Shown: positions 6,567-15,258 of the stretch, piece by piece
Position numbering within the stretch: position 1 is the first letter of the stretch
Layout of the letters: every line of letters begins with the position of its first letter
From: an uncultured Eubacteriales bacterium
GTDB taxonomy: Bacteria; Bacillota; Clostridia; Oscillospirales; Oscillospiraceae
Reading direction: 5' to 3'
DNA length: 21,600 nucleotides
Assembly (NCBI GenBank): GCA_900550165.1
Contig: URQY01000030.1
Span: forward strand, 1-21,600
Program-made: the position numbers and the translations under genes
Notes under the pieces: generated by a model
Database searches by the model: none
What the model was told of the DNA's origin: nothing
The model's input: the letters and a program-made list of their open reading frames with translations, nothing else

Positions 6567-7898
6567 ATGCAAAAGAGATCCAACCCCGCAGCACTGCTGC
6601 CGATCTTCGTTTTCCTGTTCCTGTACTTGGGCCTCGGCCTTGTTTTTGAGTATGTGCTGAAGATCCCGATGGGTTTTTATTCCATTCCTATCGTCGTCAT
6701 CTTCCTCATCGCGCTGCTCGTGGCCTGCTGCCAGAACCGCGCGCTGTCGTTCGATGAAAAGCTCGTGCTGATGGGCAAAGGCATCGGCGATAAGAACATC
6801 GTCACGATGCTGCTCATCTTCCTCGCCGCCGGTATGTTCGTCGGCGTCGTGGGCCGCTCGAGCGCGGAGAGCGTTGCCTACTTCATGCTCTCGCTCATCC
6901 CGGCGAAATTCTCCGTCGCGGTACTCTTCGTCGTCAGCTGCTTTGTCTCCACCGCAATGGGCACGAGCGTCGGCACCATCACGCTCATCACGCCCATCGC
7001 CATCCCCATCGCCGCGGCCAGCGGCTATTCTCTGCCGCTGTGCATCGCCTCCGTCATGGGCGGCGCCATGTTCGGCGACAACCTGAGCTTCATCTCCGAT
7101 ACGACCATCGCCGCCTGCAACGGTCAGGGCTGCGCGATGAAAGACAAGTTCCGCGAGAATTTCCACATCGCGCTTCCCGCCGCGCTTGCCTCTCTCGCGC
7201 TCATCCTCGTGCTGACGCTCCGCGCCGACGTCACTCCCACGGAGATCCCCTCCTACAACCTCATTCAGATCATCCCCTATGTGCTCGTGCTCATCGGCGG
7301 CATCATCGGCATCAATGTCTTCGTGGTGCTGCTCATCGGCATCGTCTCCGGCTCGATCATCGCGCTTGCGACCGGCGCGACCGGCCAGAGCGGTATCCTC
7401 GCGGTCAAGGCGCTGCTTGAGAACATGGGCAGCGGCGCGGCCGGAATGTTCGAAACGTCGATGGTCGCGATCCTCGTCTCCGCCATCTGCGCGCTCATCC
7501 GCGAGCACGGCGGCTTTGAAGCGCTGCTACGCGGCATCCGCAAGGCCTTCCACGGCAAACGCGGCGGCCAGATCGGCATGGGCCTGCTCGTCGGCGCGAT
7601 GGATATCGCCACGGCGAACAACACCGTCGCCATCGTCATGGCGAACCCCATCGCCAAGGAAATGAGCGAGGAATACGGCATCACGCCGCGCAAGGCCGCC
7701 TCCCTGCTCGACACCTTCTCCTGCGTTTTCCAGGGCATCATCCCCTACGGCGCACAGATGCTTGTCGCCATCTCCGCGGCGCATGAGCTGGGCTACGCCA
7801 TTTCTGCGTTCGACATCATCCCGAACCTCTTCTACCCCTTCCTGCTGGCGGTGAGCTCGCTGTTCTTCATCGCCGTAGACGGCAAAAAGAAGGCGTGA
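6567..7898 (+). CDS. NhaC-family Na+/H+ antiporter (PF03553-type membrane transporter)
   Basis: A 443-residue polytopic membrane protein with about ten or more hydrophobic segments. The family signature GGAMFGDNLSFISDTT (165-180) matches the NhaC-type core, where the conserved acidic residues take part in ion exchange. Members swap cytosolic Na+ for H+; some relatives exchange organic acids or amino acids, so the substrate is not certain. The ATG at 6567 is the only ordinary start in this frame near the homology, and its ribosome binding site is weak (AGAGAG at 6553-6558). It heads an operon with the HAD phosphatase, whose start follows the stop by 3 bases. It is transcribed from the perfect promoter at 6469-6497 through the leader hairpin at 6516-6537. 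Confidence 0.88.
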   Translation: MQKRSNPAALLPIFVFLFLYLGLGLVFEYVLKIPMGFYSIPIVVIFLIALLVACCQNRALSFDEKLVLMGKGIGDKNIVTMLLIFLAAGMFVGVVGRSSAESVAYFMLSLIPAKFSVAVLFVVSCFVSTAMGTSVGTITLITPIAIPIAAASGYSLPLCIASVMGGAMFGDNLSFISDTTIAACNGQGCAMKDKFRENFHIALPAALASLALILVLTLRADVTPTEIPSYNLIQIIPYVLVLIGGIIGINVFVVLLIGIVSGSIIALATGATGQSGILAVKALLENMGSGAAGMFETSMVAILVSAICALIREHGGFEALLRGIRKAFHGKRGGQIGMGLLVGAMDIATANNTVAIVMANPIAKEMSEEYGITPRKAASLLDTFSCVFQGIIPYGAQMLVAISAAHELGYAISAFDIIPNLFYPFLLAVSSLFFIAVDGKKKA

Positions 7899-7901
7899 AG
7901 T

Positions 7902-8705
7902 ATGGCTGACCATAACGCGCTTCAACATAAGAAGCTCTTTCTCTTCGACCTCGACGGCACGCTGTATCTGGGCGACCGGCTCTTTGACGGCGTTTGCGAG
8001 CTGCTCTCTGCCATCCGCGCACGCGGCGGGCAGTACCGCTTTCTGACAAACAACTCCTCGCGCAGCGTAGCGGCCTACGTCAAAAAGCTCACACGCCTCG
8101 GCGTCGCGACGGAGGCGGCCGATTTTCTCACCTCGGTCGACGCGCTGATTCACTATCTCCGCGAGCACGGCGGAGAAGACCGACGCTATTACGTCTGCGG
8201 TACGGAGTCGATGAAGTCGCAGCTCCGCGCGGCGGGCTTCACCGTCGCAGAACGGCGTGAGGACGCGAACGCGCTCCTGATGGGCTTCGACACCGAGCTG
8301 ACATTTCAAAAGCTGGAGGACGCCTGCATCCTGCTCGGTCAGGGCGTTCCCTACATTGCGACAAATCCCGATTGGGTCTGCCCCACGGCCTACGGCTTCG
8401 TGCCCGATTGCGGGAGCGTGTGCGAAATGCTCTGGCGCGCGACTTCCCGCCGCCCCATCGTCATCGGCAAGCCCGAACCGCTGATGCCGCAGCTCGCAAT
8501 GCTTGAGGCGAGCGTTTCCGCGCAGGAAACACTGCTCGTGGGCGACCGCATTTACACGGACATCGCCAGCGGCGCGAACGCAGGCATCGACACGCTGCTC
8601 GTTCTCTCTGGCGAGACGAAGGAAGAAGACCTCCCCACCGCTGACCCGCAGCCGACGTTCGTTCTGCCGGACGTCGCCGCACTGCTGAACATCTTAGAAT
8701 CTTAA
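7902..8705 (+). CDS. HAD-IIA family phosphatase (NagD/AraL-like)
   Basis: A 267-residue cytosolic hydrolase of the HAD superfamily, subclass IIA. Motif I is FDLDGTLYLGD, with the nucleophile Asp16 and acid/base Asp18. Motif II is FLTNNSS, motif III includes Lys in VIGKPEP, and motif IV is LLVGDRIYTDIASGANAG. The NagD-type cap lies between motifs II and III. Such enzymes remove phosphate from sugar phosphates, nucleotides or p-nitrophenyl phosphate; B. subtilis AraL and E. coli NagD are the known examples. The exact substrate cannot be told. AAGAAGG lies 7 bases before the ATG, and the gap to the antiporter stop is 3 bases, so translational coupling is likely. Confidence 0.9.
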   Translation: MADHNALQHKKLFLFDLDGTLYLGDRLFDGVCELLSAIRARGGQYRFLTNNSSRSVAAYVKKLTRLGVATEAADFLTSVDALIHYLREHGGEDRRYYVCGTESMKSQLRAAGFTVAERREDANALLMGFDTELTFQKLEDACILLGQGVPYIATNPDWVCPTAYGFVPDCGSVCEMLWRATSRRPIVIGKPEPLMPQLAMLEASVSAQETLLVGDRIYTDIASGANAGIDTLLVLSGETKEEDLPTADPQPTFVLPDVAALLNILES

Positions 8706-8717
8706 AAAGGAAGACCT

Positions 8718-9554
8718 ATGGCAAACATCATCGAAATCCACGATTTTTCCGATCCCGCGCTCGACGTCTACGCGCGCCTGACCGAAAACCAACTGCTCAA
8801 TCGCGCGGACCCCGACAACGCGCTCTTCGTCGCGGAAAGTCCGCTCGTCATCGGCCGTGCGCTTGATGCGGGCTGTGAGCCGGTGTCGTTTCTGATGGAG
8901 CGGCAGCATACTCAGGGCAAGGGGCGCGAAATTCTCGCCCGCTGCTGTCAAGATATTCCGGTTTACACCGCTGATGAATCCGTGCTGACACAGCTCACCG
9001 GCTTTCACCTGACGCGCGGCATGCTCTGCGCCATGCGGCGGCCGAAGCTCCCAGGCGTCGAGGACGTCTGCCGCGATGCGCGGCGCCTCGTCGTGCTCGA
9101 AAACGTGATGAATCCGACGAACATTGGCGCGATCTTCCGCTCCGCCGCTGCGCTCGGCATGGACGCGGCGCTGCTCACGACTGCGGGCAGCGATCCGCTC
9201 TATCGCCGCGCCTCGCGCGTCAGCATGGGAAATGTGTTCCTCATCCCGTGGACCTACCTGCCCGAAAGCGGCGACTGGACGCAGCTGCTGCGCGATCTCG
9301 GCTTCCGCACCGTCGCGATGGCACTGCGCAACGACTCCGTACGGCTCGACGATCCGCGCCTTGCCGCCGAAGAAAAGCTTGCCATCGTCATGGGCACGGA
9401 GGGCGACGGGCTCGCGTCCTCGACCATCGCGAGCTGCGACTACACGGTCAAAATTCCGATGTACCACGGTGTCGACTCGCTCAACGTCGCCGCAGCGAGC
9501 GCCGTGGCGTTCTATGAGCTGGGACTTCCCCCGCTGAACGAAAAGGAGGACTGA
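8718..9554 (+). CDS. TrmH/SpoU family RNA 2'-O-methyltransferase
   Basis: A 278-residue SPOUT-class enzyme that would transfer a methyl group from SAM to a ribose 2'-OH in rRNA or tRNA. The three family motifs are all present: NVMNPTNIGAIFRSA (129-143), IVMGTEGDGLA (223-233) and IPMYHGVDSLNVAAASAVA (246-264), which build the trefoil knot. The N-terminal 110 residues resemble the substrate-binding domain of the SpoU family (FVAE then P at about 37-42). The actual target nucleotide cannot be told. AAAAAGGAAG upstream of the ATG at 8718 is the ribosome binding site. It is third in the operon, 12 bases after the HAD gene. Confidence 0.92.
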   Translation: MANIIEIHDFSDPALDVYARLTENQLLNRADPDNALFVAESPLVIGRALDAGCEPVSFLMERQHTQGKGREILARCCQDIPVYTADESVLTQLTGFHLTRGMLCAMRRPKLPGVEDVCRDARRLVVLENVMNPTNIGAIFRSAAALGMDAALLTTAGSDPLYRRASRVSMGNVFLIPWTYLPESGDWTQLLRDLGFRTVAMALRNDSVRLDDPRLAAEEKLAIVMGTEGDGLASSTIASCDYTVKIPMYHGVDSLNVAAASAVAFYELGLPPLNEKED

Positions 9555-9555
9555 C

Positions 9556-10173
9556 ATGCTGAACAATACCGGCTTCGACCTCTGGGCCGACGGCTATGAC
9601 AAGAGCGTCGGCCTCTCCGACGAGAACGACCGCTACCCCTTTGCGGGCTACCGCGCCATGATGAACGCGCTCTATCAGCGCGTGCTCGCGCAGAGCGGGC
9701 ATAACGTGCTGGACATTGGCTTCGGCACGGGCATACTGACCTCGCGGCTCTACGAGCAGGGCTGCCGCATCTATGGGCAGGACTTTTCCGCGCGCATGAT
9801 CGAACTGGCGCAGGCAAAAATGCCGGACGCGCGGCTCTATCAAGGCGATTTTTCCAAAGGCCTTGTGCCCGAGCTTTGCGCACAGCAGTACGACGCCATC
9901 GTCGCGACCTACTCGCTCCACCACCTGACGGACGCGCAGAAAATCGACTTTCTTCGCACCCTCCTGCCGCTTTTGAAGGAAGGCGGCTGTCTCTTCATCG
10001 GCGACGTCGCCTTCCGCACGCGCAAAGAGCTCGAGTCGTGCCAAAAAGCGGCGGGCGATACGTGGGATACAGACGAAATCTACTTCGTCTACGACGAGCT
10101 TCGGTCCCACTTTCCCGCGCTGACGTTCGAGTTTTTCTCCCACTGCACCGCGCTCCTGACGCTGCGCAGGTAA
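9556..10173 (+). CDS. Class I SAM-dependent methyltransferase
   Basis: A 205-residue Rossmann-fold methyltransferase. The SAM-binding motif I is NVLDIGFGTGILTSRLYEQG (50-69). Motif II ends in GQDFSARM (74-81), and the later motifs are YQGDF (95-99), YDAIVATYSLHHL (112-124) and LLKEGGCLFIGD (139-150). The N-terminus (FDLWADGYDKSV) is like the YrrT group of Firmicutes methyltransferases of unknown substrate. AAGGAGG sits 6 bases before the ATG, and the gene starts 1 base after the TrmH-like stop, so it is the last gene of the operon and very likely coupled to it. The operon ends at the strong terminator at 10191-10226. Confidence 0.88.
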   Translation: MLNNTGFDLWADGYDKSVGLSDENDRYPFAGYRAMMNALYQRVLAQSGHNVLDIGFGTGILTSRLYEQGCRIYGQDFSARMIELAQAKMPDARLYQGDFSKGLVPELCAQQYDAIVATYSLHHLTDAQKIDFLRTLLPLLKEGGCLFIGDVAFRTRKELESCQKAAGDTWDTDEIYFVYDELRSHFPALTFEFFSHCTALLTLRR

Positions 10174-10190
10174 TTTCCCCGGAAATACAA

Positions 10191-10226
10191 AAAAGCCCCG
10201 TATGGTTGATACCATACGGGGCTTTT
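10191..10226. terminator. Strong bidirectional intrinsic terminator
   Basis: AAAAGCCCCGTATGGT (10191-10206) pairs perfectly with ACCATACGGGGCTTTT (10211-10226) around a TGAT loop: a 16-bp stem with A and T flanks on both sides. It lies between the rightward methyltransferase operon and the end of the leftward engB, so it serves both. Confidence 0.92.
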
Positions 10227-10248
10227 CTCTGTAAAGGCTATTTCCTTT

Positions 10249-10842
10249 TCAGTCATTCAAATGGTCAAGGATCGCCGCGATGAGCTGCTCCTTGCCCGTG
10301 CCCTTTTCGGCGGAGAACGGAATGACGAGCTCATCGTCGCGCAGGTGCAGCGTCTCGCGGATCTGTGCCAAATTCGGCTCGATCTCGCGCGCTTTGAGCT
10401 TGTCGAGCTTGTTTGCCACGATCACCACCGGGCAGCCGGTCTGCACAAAGTAGTCGTGCATCGTCACATCGTCCGCCGTCGGCTTGTGCCGCGCGTCGAC
10501 GATCTGCACGCCGAGGTGAATGAGGCCCGCACTCTGGAAATAGTTTTCCATCAGCTTGCCCCAGCGGTCGCGCTCGGCCTTGGAGACCTTGGCGTAGCCG
10601 TAGCCCGGCAGGTCGACAAGGTAGAGCTTGCCGTCGATCTTGAAGTAGTTGATCTGCGAGGTCTTCCCCGGCGACGCGCCCACACGCGCAAAGTTCTTGC
10701 GGTTCACGAGCCGGTTGATGACCGAGGATTTTCCGACGTTCGACCGCCCCGCAAACGCAAGCTGCGGCATCCCGTCGCGCACGAACTGCTTCTCCGACGC
10801 CGCCGAGAGGACAAATTCCACCTTATTGAAATTGATCGCCAT
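10249..10842 (-). CDS. engB: Ribosome biogenesis GTPase EngB (YsxC/YihA)
   Basis: A 197-residue TRAFAC-class GTPase required for late assembly of the large ribosomal subunit (50S) in bacteria such as B. subtilis. GTP-binding motifs are complete: G1 GRSNVGKS (32-39), G3 DLPGYGYA (77-84), G4 NKLD (144-147) and G5 SAEKG (177-181). The ATG at 10842 starts the typical MxInF.xveFv N-terminus, with AAAGGA about 10 bases upstream; earlier in-frame codons overlap the lon stop region and lack family similarity. It is the last gene of tig-clpP-clpX-lon-engB, 25 bases after lon, and ends at the terminator at 10191-10226. The link with lon is the common arrangement in Firmicutes. Confidence 0.96.
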   Translation of the reverse strand: MAINFNKVEFVLSAASEKQFVRDGMPQLAFAGRSNVGKSSVINRLVNRKNFARVGASPGKTSQINYFKIDGKLYLVDLPGYGYAKVSKAERDRWGKLMENYFQSAGLIHLGVQIVDARHKPTADDVTMHDYFVQTGCPVVIVANKLDKLKAREIEPNLAQIRETLHLRDDELVIPFSAEKGTGKEQLIAAILDHLND

Positions 10843-10867
10843 GGTTTCGTTTCCTTTCTCCCGGTTC

Positions 10868-13267
10868 TTACACGCGCAGCGCGCCCGGCGCGGCCGTTTC
10901 CTGCACGGGAAGATAGCCCTCCCGCGGCGCGGACGGGACAGATCTCTCCGGCAGCACGAGCGCTTCGGCAAAGACGGCGTCCACCGTCTCCACCGGCACA
11001 AAGCGCAGCTTCTCGCGCACGTTGGGGTCGATCTCCGCGAGATCTTTTTCGTTTTCCTTCGGCAGGATCACCGTATGTACGCCGGCGCGCAGCGCGCCCA
11101 TCGTCTTTTCGCGCAGGCCGCCGATCGGCAGCACGCGGCCGCGCAGCGTGATCTCACCGGTCATTGCTATGTCGCGGCGCACCGCCCGGTTTGTCAGCGC
11201 CGAGAGCAGCGCCGTCGCGATGGCGATGCCCGCGCTTGGGCCATCCTTGGGGATGGCGCCCTCCGGGAAGTGGATGTGGAGGTCCTTCGTCTTATAGAAG
11301 TCCGGCGCGATGCCGAGCTCCTGCGCCCGCTGGCGCAGGCACGAGAGCGCCGCGCGGCAGCTCTCCTGCATCACGTCACCGAGGTTGCCGGTCAGTTCGA
11401 CCTTGCCGTTGCCCTCCATCACGCCGACCTCGACGGGCAGGATCTCGCCGCCCACTTCGGTCCACGCAAGGCCGTTCACCACGCCGACAAGATCCTTTTC
11501 CGGTATGCGGTCCTGCGTGACGCGCGGCGTTCCAAGGAAATCCACCAGATTCTTTTCTGTAATGCCGACTCGCTTTACAGTCTTTGTCGCCAGTTGCATT
11601 GCCGCCTTGCGGCACAGCTTCGCGATCTGACGCTCGAGCGAGCGCACGCCGCTCTCGCGCGTGTAGCGCGCGATGACCGCGCGAAGGGCACTTTCGTCCA
11701 CGCGCAGATTTGAGGCCGTCAGTCCGTGTGCCTGACGCTCCTTGGGCAGGAGATAACGCTGCGCGATCTGCACCTTTTCCTCGTCCGTGTAGCTGGGGAT
11801 CTCGATGATCTCCATGCGGTCGAGCAGCGGGCGCGGAATGGTATCGAGCGTGTTGGCGGTCATGATGAACATCACGCGGCTCAAATCGACAGGGATCTCA
11901 AGATAGTGGTCGCGGAAGGCATAGTTCTGCTCGCTGTCGAGCACCTCGAGCAGCGCGCTCGCGGGGTCGCCGCGTCCGTCGCTCGAGAGTTTGTCCACCT
12001 CGTCGAGCACGAGCAGCGGATTCATCGAGCCGCTGCGAGTGATGGCCTCGATGATACGGCCGGGCATCGCGCCGATATAGGTCTTGCGGTGGCCGCGGAT
12101 GTCCGCCTCGTCGCGCACGCCGCCGAGCGACAGCCGCGCGACCTTGCGATTCATCGCCCTGGCGACAGACAGCGCGATCGACGTTTTGCCGACGCCCGGA
12201 GGTCCGACGAGGCAGAGGATCTGCCCCTTCGCCTCGGGGTTGAGCTGGCGCACGGCGATGAACTCCAGAATGCGCTCCTTGACCTTTTGCAGGCCGTAGT
12301 GGTCATGGTCAAGAATCCTGCGCGCAGCGTCCACGCTCGCGCGCTCCTTTGTCTCCTCGCCCCACGGCATTTCCAGGCAGGTATCAAGATAATTGCGCAG
12401 CACGCTCGCCTCGGCGCTGCCGAAGGGCTGCTTGGCGAGCTTGTCGACATCCTTCAGGAGCTTTTCGCGCACCTCGTCGCCAAGCTTTGCCTGCGCGAGC
12501 TTTTTGCGGTATTCGTCAAGCTCCTCGTCCTCGCCGCCCTCGCCGATCTCGTTCTGCAGGACCTTGATCTGCTCGCGCAGGACAAAGTCCTTCTGGATCT
12601 TGCCGACGCGGGAGCGGACCTTGCTCTCAATGTCCTGCTCCATCGCGGTCACATCGATCTCGCGGCGCAGAATTTCGTTCATACGCTGCAATCTCGGCAG
12701 CGGGCGCAGCTCGTCGAGAATATCCTGCTTGTCCTGATAGCGCAGATTGAGCTGCTGGGCGATAAAATCCGCCAGATATCCGGGGTCATTCGTGCTGAGA
12801 ATGGCGGCATAGACCTCGTCGGGCAGCTTTTGCGTGATCTCGGTATATTCGGTGAGATTGGCATAGGTCTGGCGGAGCATCGCTTCGGTGCGCTTGCCGT
12901 AGCGCGAGAGCGCGGGCGGCTCGTTGATGAGCTCGGCCTGCGCCTGCAAAAACGGCTCGCGCTGCCAAAGGCGCTTCAAACGGGCACGGCACGCCCCCTC
13001 CATCATCACACGCAGCACGCGGTCAGACACGCGCAGGATCTGCGTCACGCGCGCCACCGTGCCGATCTCGTAGAGGTCCTTTTCCTCCGGCAGCTCCACG
13101 CCCAGCTCGCGCTGCGTGACGAGGAAGACCTCTTCCCCGTTCTCCATGGCGCGCTCCAGCGCACGCACGGAGATCTCGCGCTCGAGGTCAAAGCTGGTAT
13201 TCATACGCGGGAAGACATTCAGCCCGCGCAATGCGATGACCGGAAGATTTTTTGTTACAGGTTCCAT
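10868..13267 (-). CDS. lon: ATP-dependent endopeptidase La (Lon)
   Basis: A 799-residue cytosolic AAA+ serine protease of the usual length (E. coli Lon is 784) that degrades misfolded and regulatory proteins. Residues 1-200 are the Lon substrate-binding N-domain (LPVIALRGLNVFP). Coiled coil lies about 205-275. The AAA+ module has Walker A GPPGVGKT (355-362) and Walker B LVLDEVDK (419-426). The peptidase has the Ser-Lys dyad: Ser678 in PKDGPSAG and Lys721 in LREKT. This is a full-length LonA. The start at 13267 has GGAGA 4-5 bases upstream, and clpX ends 9 bases before it, so they are co-transcribed. No CtsR or HrcA-type operator is visible within the operon. Confidence 0.97.
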   Translation of the reverse strand: MEPVTKNLPVIALRGLNVFPRMNTSFDLEREISVRALERAMENGEEVFLVTQRELGVELPEEKDLYEIGTVARVTQILRVSDRVLRVMMEGACRARLKRLWQREPFLQAQAELINEPPALSRYGKRTEAMLRQTYANLTEYTEITQKLPDEVYAAILSTNDPGYLADFIAQQLNLRYQDKQDILDELRPLPRLQRMNEILRREIDVTAMEQDIESKVRSRVGKIQKDFVLREQIKVLQNEIGEGGEDEELDEYRKKLAQAKLGDEVREKLLKDVDKLAKQPFGSAEASVLRNYLDTCLEMPWGEETKERASVDAARRILDHDHYGLQKVKERILEFIAVRQLNPEAKGQILCLVGPPGVGKTSIALSVARAMNRKVARLSLGGVRDEADIRGHRKTYIGAMPGRIIEAITRSGSMNPLLVLDEVDKLSSDGRGDPASALLEVLDSEQNYAFRDHYLEIPVDLSRVMFIMTANTLDTIPRPLLDRMEIIEIPSYTDEEKVQIAQRYLLPKERQAHGLTASNLRVDESALRAVIARYTRESGVRSLERQIAKLCRKAAMQLATKTVKRVGITEKNLVDFLGTPRVTQDRIPEKDLVGVVNGLAWTEVGGEILPVEVGVMEGNGKVELTGNLGDVMQESCRAALSCLRQRAQELGIAPDFYKTKDLHIHFPEGAIPKDGPSAGIAIATALLSALTNRAVRRDIAMTGEITLRGRVLPIGGLREKTMGALRAGVHTVILPKENEKDLAEIDPNVREKLRFVPVETVDAVFAEALVLPERSVPSAPREGYLPVQETAAPGALRV

Positions 13268-13276
13268 GGGTTCTCC

Positions 13277-14548
13277 TTATGAGGCAGGGTCGGCAGGCAG
13301 CGCCTGCGCCGCCCCCTCCTGTTCTGTGCGATGAGAAAGCTGCGGCTGCTCCGTTCCCTCCACGCAGCCCTCGGTGATGGTCACGCGGTCGATCGTGCGG
13401 TCGGACGGGATGTCGTACATCACGTTCATCAGCAGGCCCTCCATCACCGCGCGCAGGCCGCGCGCGCCGATCTTGCGCTCGATGGCCTTGTCGGCAATCG
13501 CTTCGAGTGCCTTGGGATCGAACGTGAGCTCAGCGTCGTCGTAAGAAAACAGCTTTTGATACTGCTTGACGAGCGCGTTTTTCGGCTGGGTCAGAATTTT
13601 GACAAGGTCGTCGCGCGTCAGCGCGTCGAGCGCCGTGATGACCGGCAGTCTGCCGACCAGCTCGGGGATGATGCCGAACTTCAAGATATCGTGCGGCTGC
13701 ACCTCGCGTAAAATCTTGCTTTCATCCACGTCGTTTTTGCTCTTGAGTTCCGCGCCGAAGCCCATCGACTTGCGGTCGAGACGGCTCTCGATGATCTTCT
13801 CGATGCCCTCGAACGCACCGCCGCAGATGAAGAGGATGTTGTGCGTGTCGATCTGGATGAACTCCTGATGCGGGTGCTTGCGGCCGCCCTGCGGCGGGAC
13901 GTTGGCAACCGTGCCCTCGACGATTTTCAGCAATGCCTGCTGCACGCCCTCGCCGGAGACGTCGCGCGTGATGGAGGTGTTCTCGCTCTTGCGGGCGATC
14001 TTGTCGATCTCGTCGACATAGATGATGCCGCGCTCGGCGAGCTCCACGTCGTAATCCGCCGCCTGAAGCAAGCGGAGCAGAATGTTTTCCACATCGTCGC
14101 CGACGTAGCCCGCCTCGGTGAGGGTCGTCGCGTCCGCGATGGCAAACGGCACCTTCAGAATGCGGGCGAGCGTCTGGGCAAAGAGCGTCTTGCCGCTGCC
14201 GGTGGGGCCGAGGAGCAGGATGTTGCTCTTTTGCAGCTCCACCTCGTCGTCGCCGCCGAAGAAGATACGTTTATAGTGGTTGTAGACGGACACGGACAGC
14301 GCGACCTTGGCCGCCTCCTGCCCGATGATATACTGGTCGAGCACCTCGCGAATTTCGCGCGGCGTGGGGATGGAGTCGGGCGCTTCCAGCTCGTCGTGCG
14401 GCTCGTAGCCGTCCTCCAGCACGTCCATGCACAGGCGCACGCATTCGTCGCAAATGCGCACGCCGGGGCCCTGGACCATGCGGTGCACTTCGTGCTCGCT
14501 CTTACCGCAGAACGAGCAGCGAAGCTCTTTTTTCCTATCTTCACTCAT
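13277..14548 (-). CDS. clpX: ATP-dependent Clp protease ATP-binding subunit ClpX
   Basis: A 423-residue AAA+ unfoldase that feeds proteins to ClpP. The N-terminal zinc domain has Cys11, Cys14, Cys33 and Cys36. Walker A is GPTGSGKT (114-121), the pore-1 loop is GYVG (147-150), and Walker B ends in VDEIDK (178-183). The ClpP-docking loop reads MGFGA where E. coli has IGFGA. Residues 400-423 form a short variable tail. The ATG at 14548 is chosen over the TTG six bases earlier, because AAGGA lies 9 bases upstream of the ATG. The gap to clpP is only 12 bases, as expected for a clpPX operon. Confidence 0.96.
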   Translation of the reverse strand: MSEDRKKELRCSFCGKSEHEVHRMVQGPGVRICDECVRLCMDVLEDGYEPHDELEAPDSIPTPREIREVLDQYIIGQEAAKVALSVSVYNHYKRIFFGGDDEVELQKSNILLLGPTGSGKTLFAQTLARILKVPFAIADATTLTEAGYVGDDVENILLRLLQAADYDVELAERGIIYVDEIDKIARKSENTSITRDVSGEGVQQALLKIVEGTVANVPPQGGRKHPHQEFIQIDTHNILFICGGAFEGIEKIIESRLDRKSMGFGAELKSKNDVDESKILREVQPHDILKFGIIPELVGRLPVITALDALTRDDLVKILTQPKNALVKQYQKLFSYDDAELTFDPKALEAIADKAIERKIGARGLRAVMEGLLMNVMYDIPSDRTIDRVTITEGCVEGTEQPQLSHRTEQEGAAQALPADPAS

Positions 14549-14560
14549 ATGCAAAAATCC

Positions 14561-15142
14561 TTATCTCTTGTAAATGACCTTGTCCACAAGGCCGTAGGCC
14601 TGTGCCTCGTCCGCCGTCATCCAGTGGTCGCGCTCGGAGTCGAGCTTGACCTGCTCGGGCGTCTTGCCGGTGTTCTCGGCCAGGATCTTATTCAAGCGCT
14701 GCTTGATGCGCAGGAAGTGCTCCACATCGCTCTCCATGTCCGTGACCTTGCCCTGCGTACCGGCGGAGGGCTGGTGGATCATAATCTCCGCGTTCGGCAG
14801 CGCGATGCGCTTGCCCTTGGCGCCGGAGGAGAGCAGGAACGCACCCATGCTGGCGGCAAGGCCGACGCAGATGGTGGACACGTCGCACTTGATATACTGC
14901 ATCGTGTCATAGATCGCCATACCAGCCGTCACACTGCCGCCGGGGGAGTTGATATAGAGCTGGATGTCCTTGTCGGGGTCCTTGGCCTCGAGGAACAAAA
15001 GCTGCGAGACGATCAGGCTCGCGGTCGCGTCGTTGACCTCCTCGCCGAGGAAGATGATACGGTCTTCCAGCAGGCGCGAGAAAATGTCGTAGGAGCGCTC
15101 GCCGCGGTTGGTCTGTTCAATGACGTAAGGGACTAAACTCAT
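14561..15142 (-). CDS. clpP: ATP-dependent Clp protease proteolytic subunit ClpP
   Basis: A 193-residue serine peptidase that forms the double-heptamer chamber of ClpXP. The catalytic triad is visible: Ser98 in GLAASMGA, His123 in MIHQPS and Asp172 in SERDHW. Oxyanion-hole glycines lie in NSPGGSV (65-71). The N-terminus MSLVPYVIEQTNRGERSYD is the typical ClpP start, with GGAGG 8 bases before the ATG at 15142; the upstream in-frame start at 15193 lies inside a hairpin and is unlikely. The gene follows tig across a 116-base gap with a 14-bp inverted repeat (15193-15225) and is directly followed by clpX. Confidence 0.97.
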   Translation of the reverse strand: MSLVPYVIEQTNRGERSYDIFSRLLEDRIIFLGEEVNDATASLIVSQLLFLEAKDPDKDIQLYINSPGGSVTAGMAIYDTMQYIKCDVSTICVGLAASMGAFLLSSGAKGKRIALPNAEIMIHQPSAGTQGKVTDMESDVEHFLRIKQRLNKILAENTGKTPEQVKLDSERDHWMTADEAQAYGLVDKVIYKR

Positions 15143-15192
15143 CTTGGTAACCTCCTTGTTCATACCCTGTTCAAAAAATTGGTATGTACACA

Positions 15193-15225
15193 ATCAACCA
15201 CAAATGGCTGGCATTTGTGGTTGAT
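15193..15225. repeat. 14-bp perfect inverted repeat between tig and clpP
   Basis: ATCAACCACAAATG (15193-15206) and CATTTGTGGTTGAT (15212-15225) form a perfect 14-bp stem with a 5-base loop. On the transcribed minus strand the nearest T run (AATTTTTTG) begins about 13 bases after the stem, too far for a standard terminator. It may be a processing or stability hairpin that splits tig from clpPX mRNA. A second, weaker pair, CATACC (15161-15166) and GGTATG (15181-15186), surrounds the T run. Confidence 0.6.
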
Positions 15226-15258
15226 CGTCGTTTCTATCTATTATGGCCGCTTTGCCGC

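Noticed and set aside
11726..13282. 518-residue plus-strand open frame opposite lon
   Set aside because: It lies wholly antisense to a clear full-length lon. Long antisense frames are expected in GC-rich genes, and its composition (His/Ala/Asp/Leu-rich) has no domain motif.
13841..15136. 431-residue plus-strand open frame opposite clpX and clpP
   Set aside because: Spans two well-defined genes on the opposite strand, with no convincing ribosome binding site or motif.
15143..15258. CIRCE or CtsR-type heat-shock operator before clpP
   Set aside because: I looked for TTAGCACTC/GAGTGCTAA and the GGTCAAA heptad repeats here and upstream of tig and saw neither; the inverted repeat at 15193-15225 matches no such consensus.
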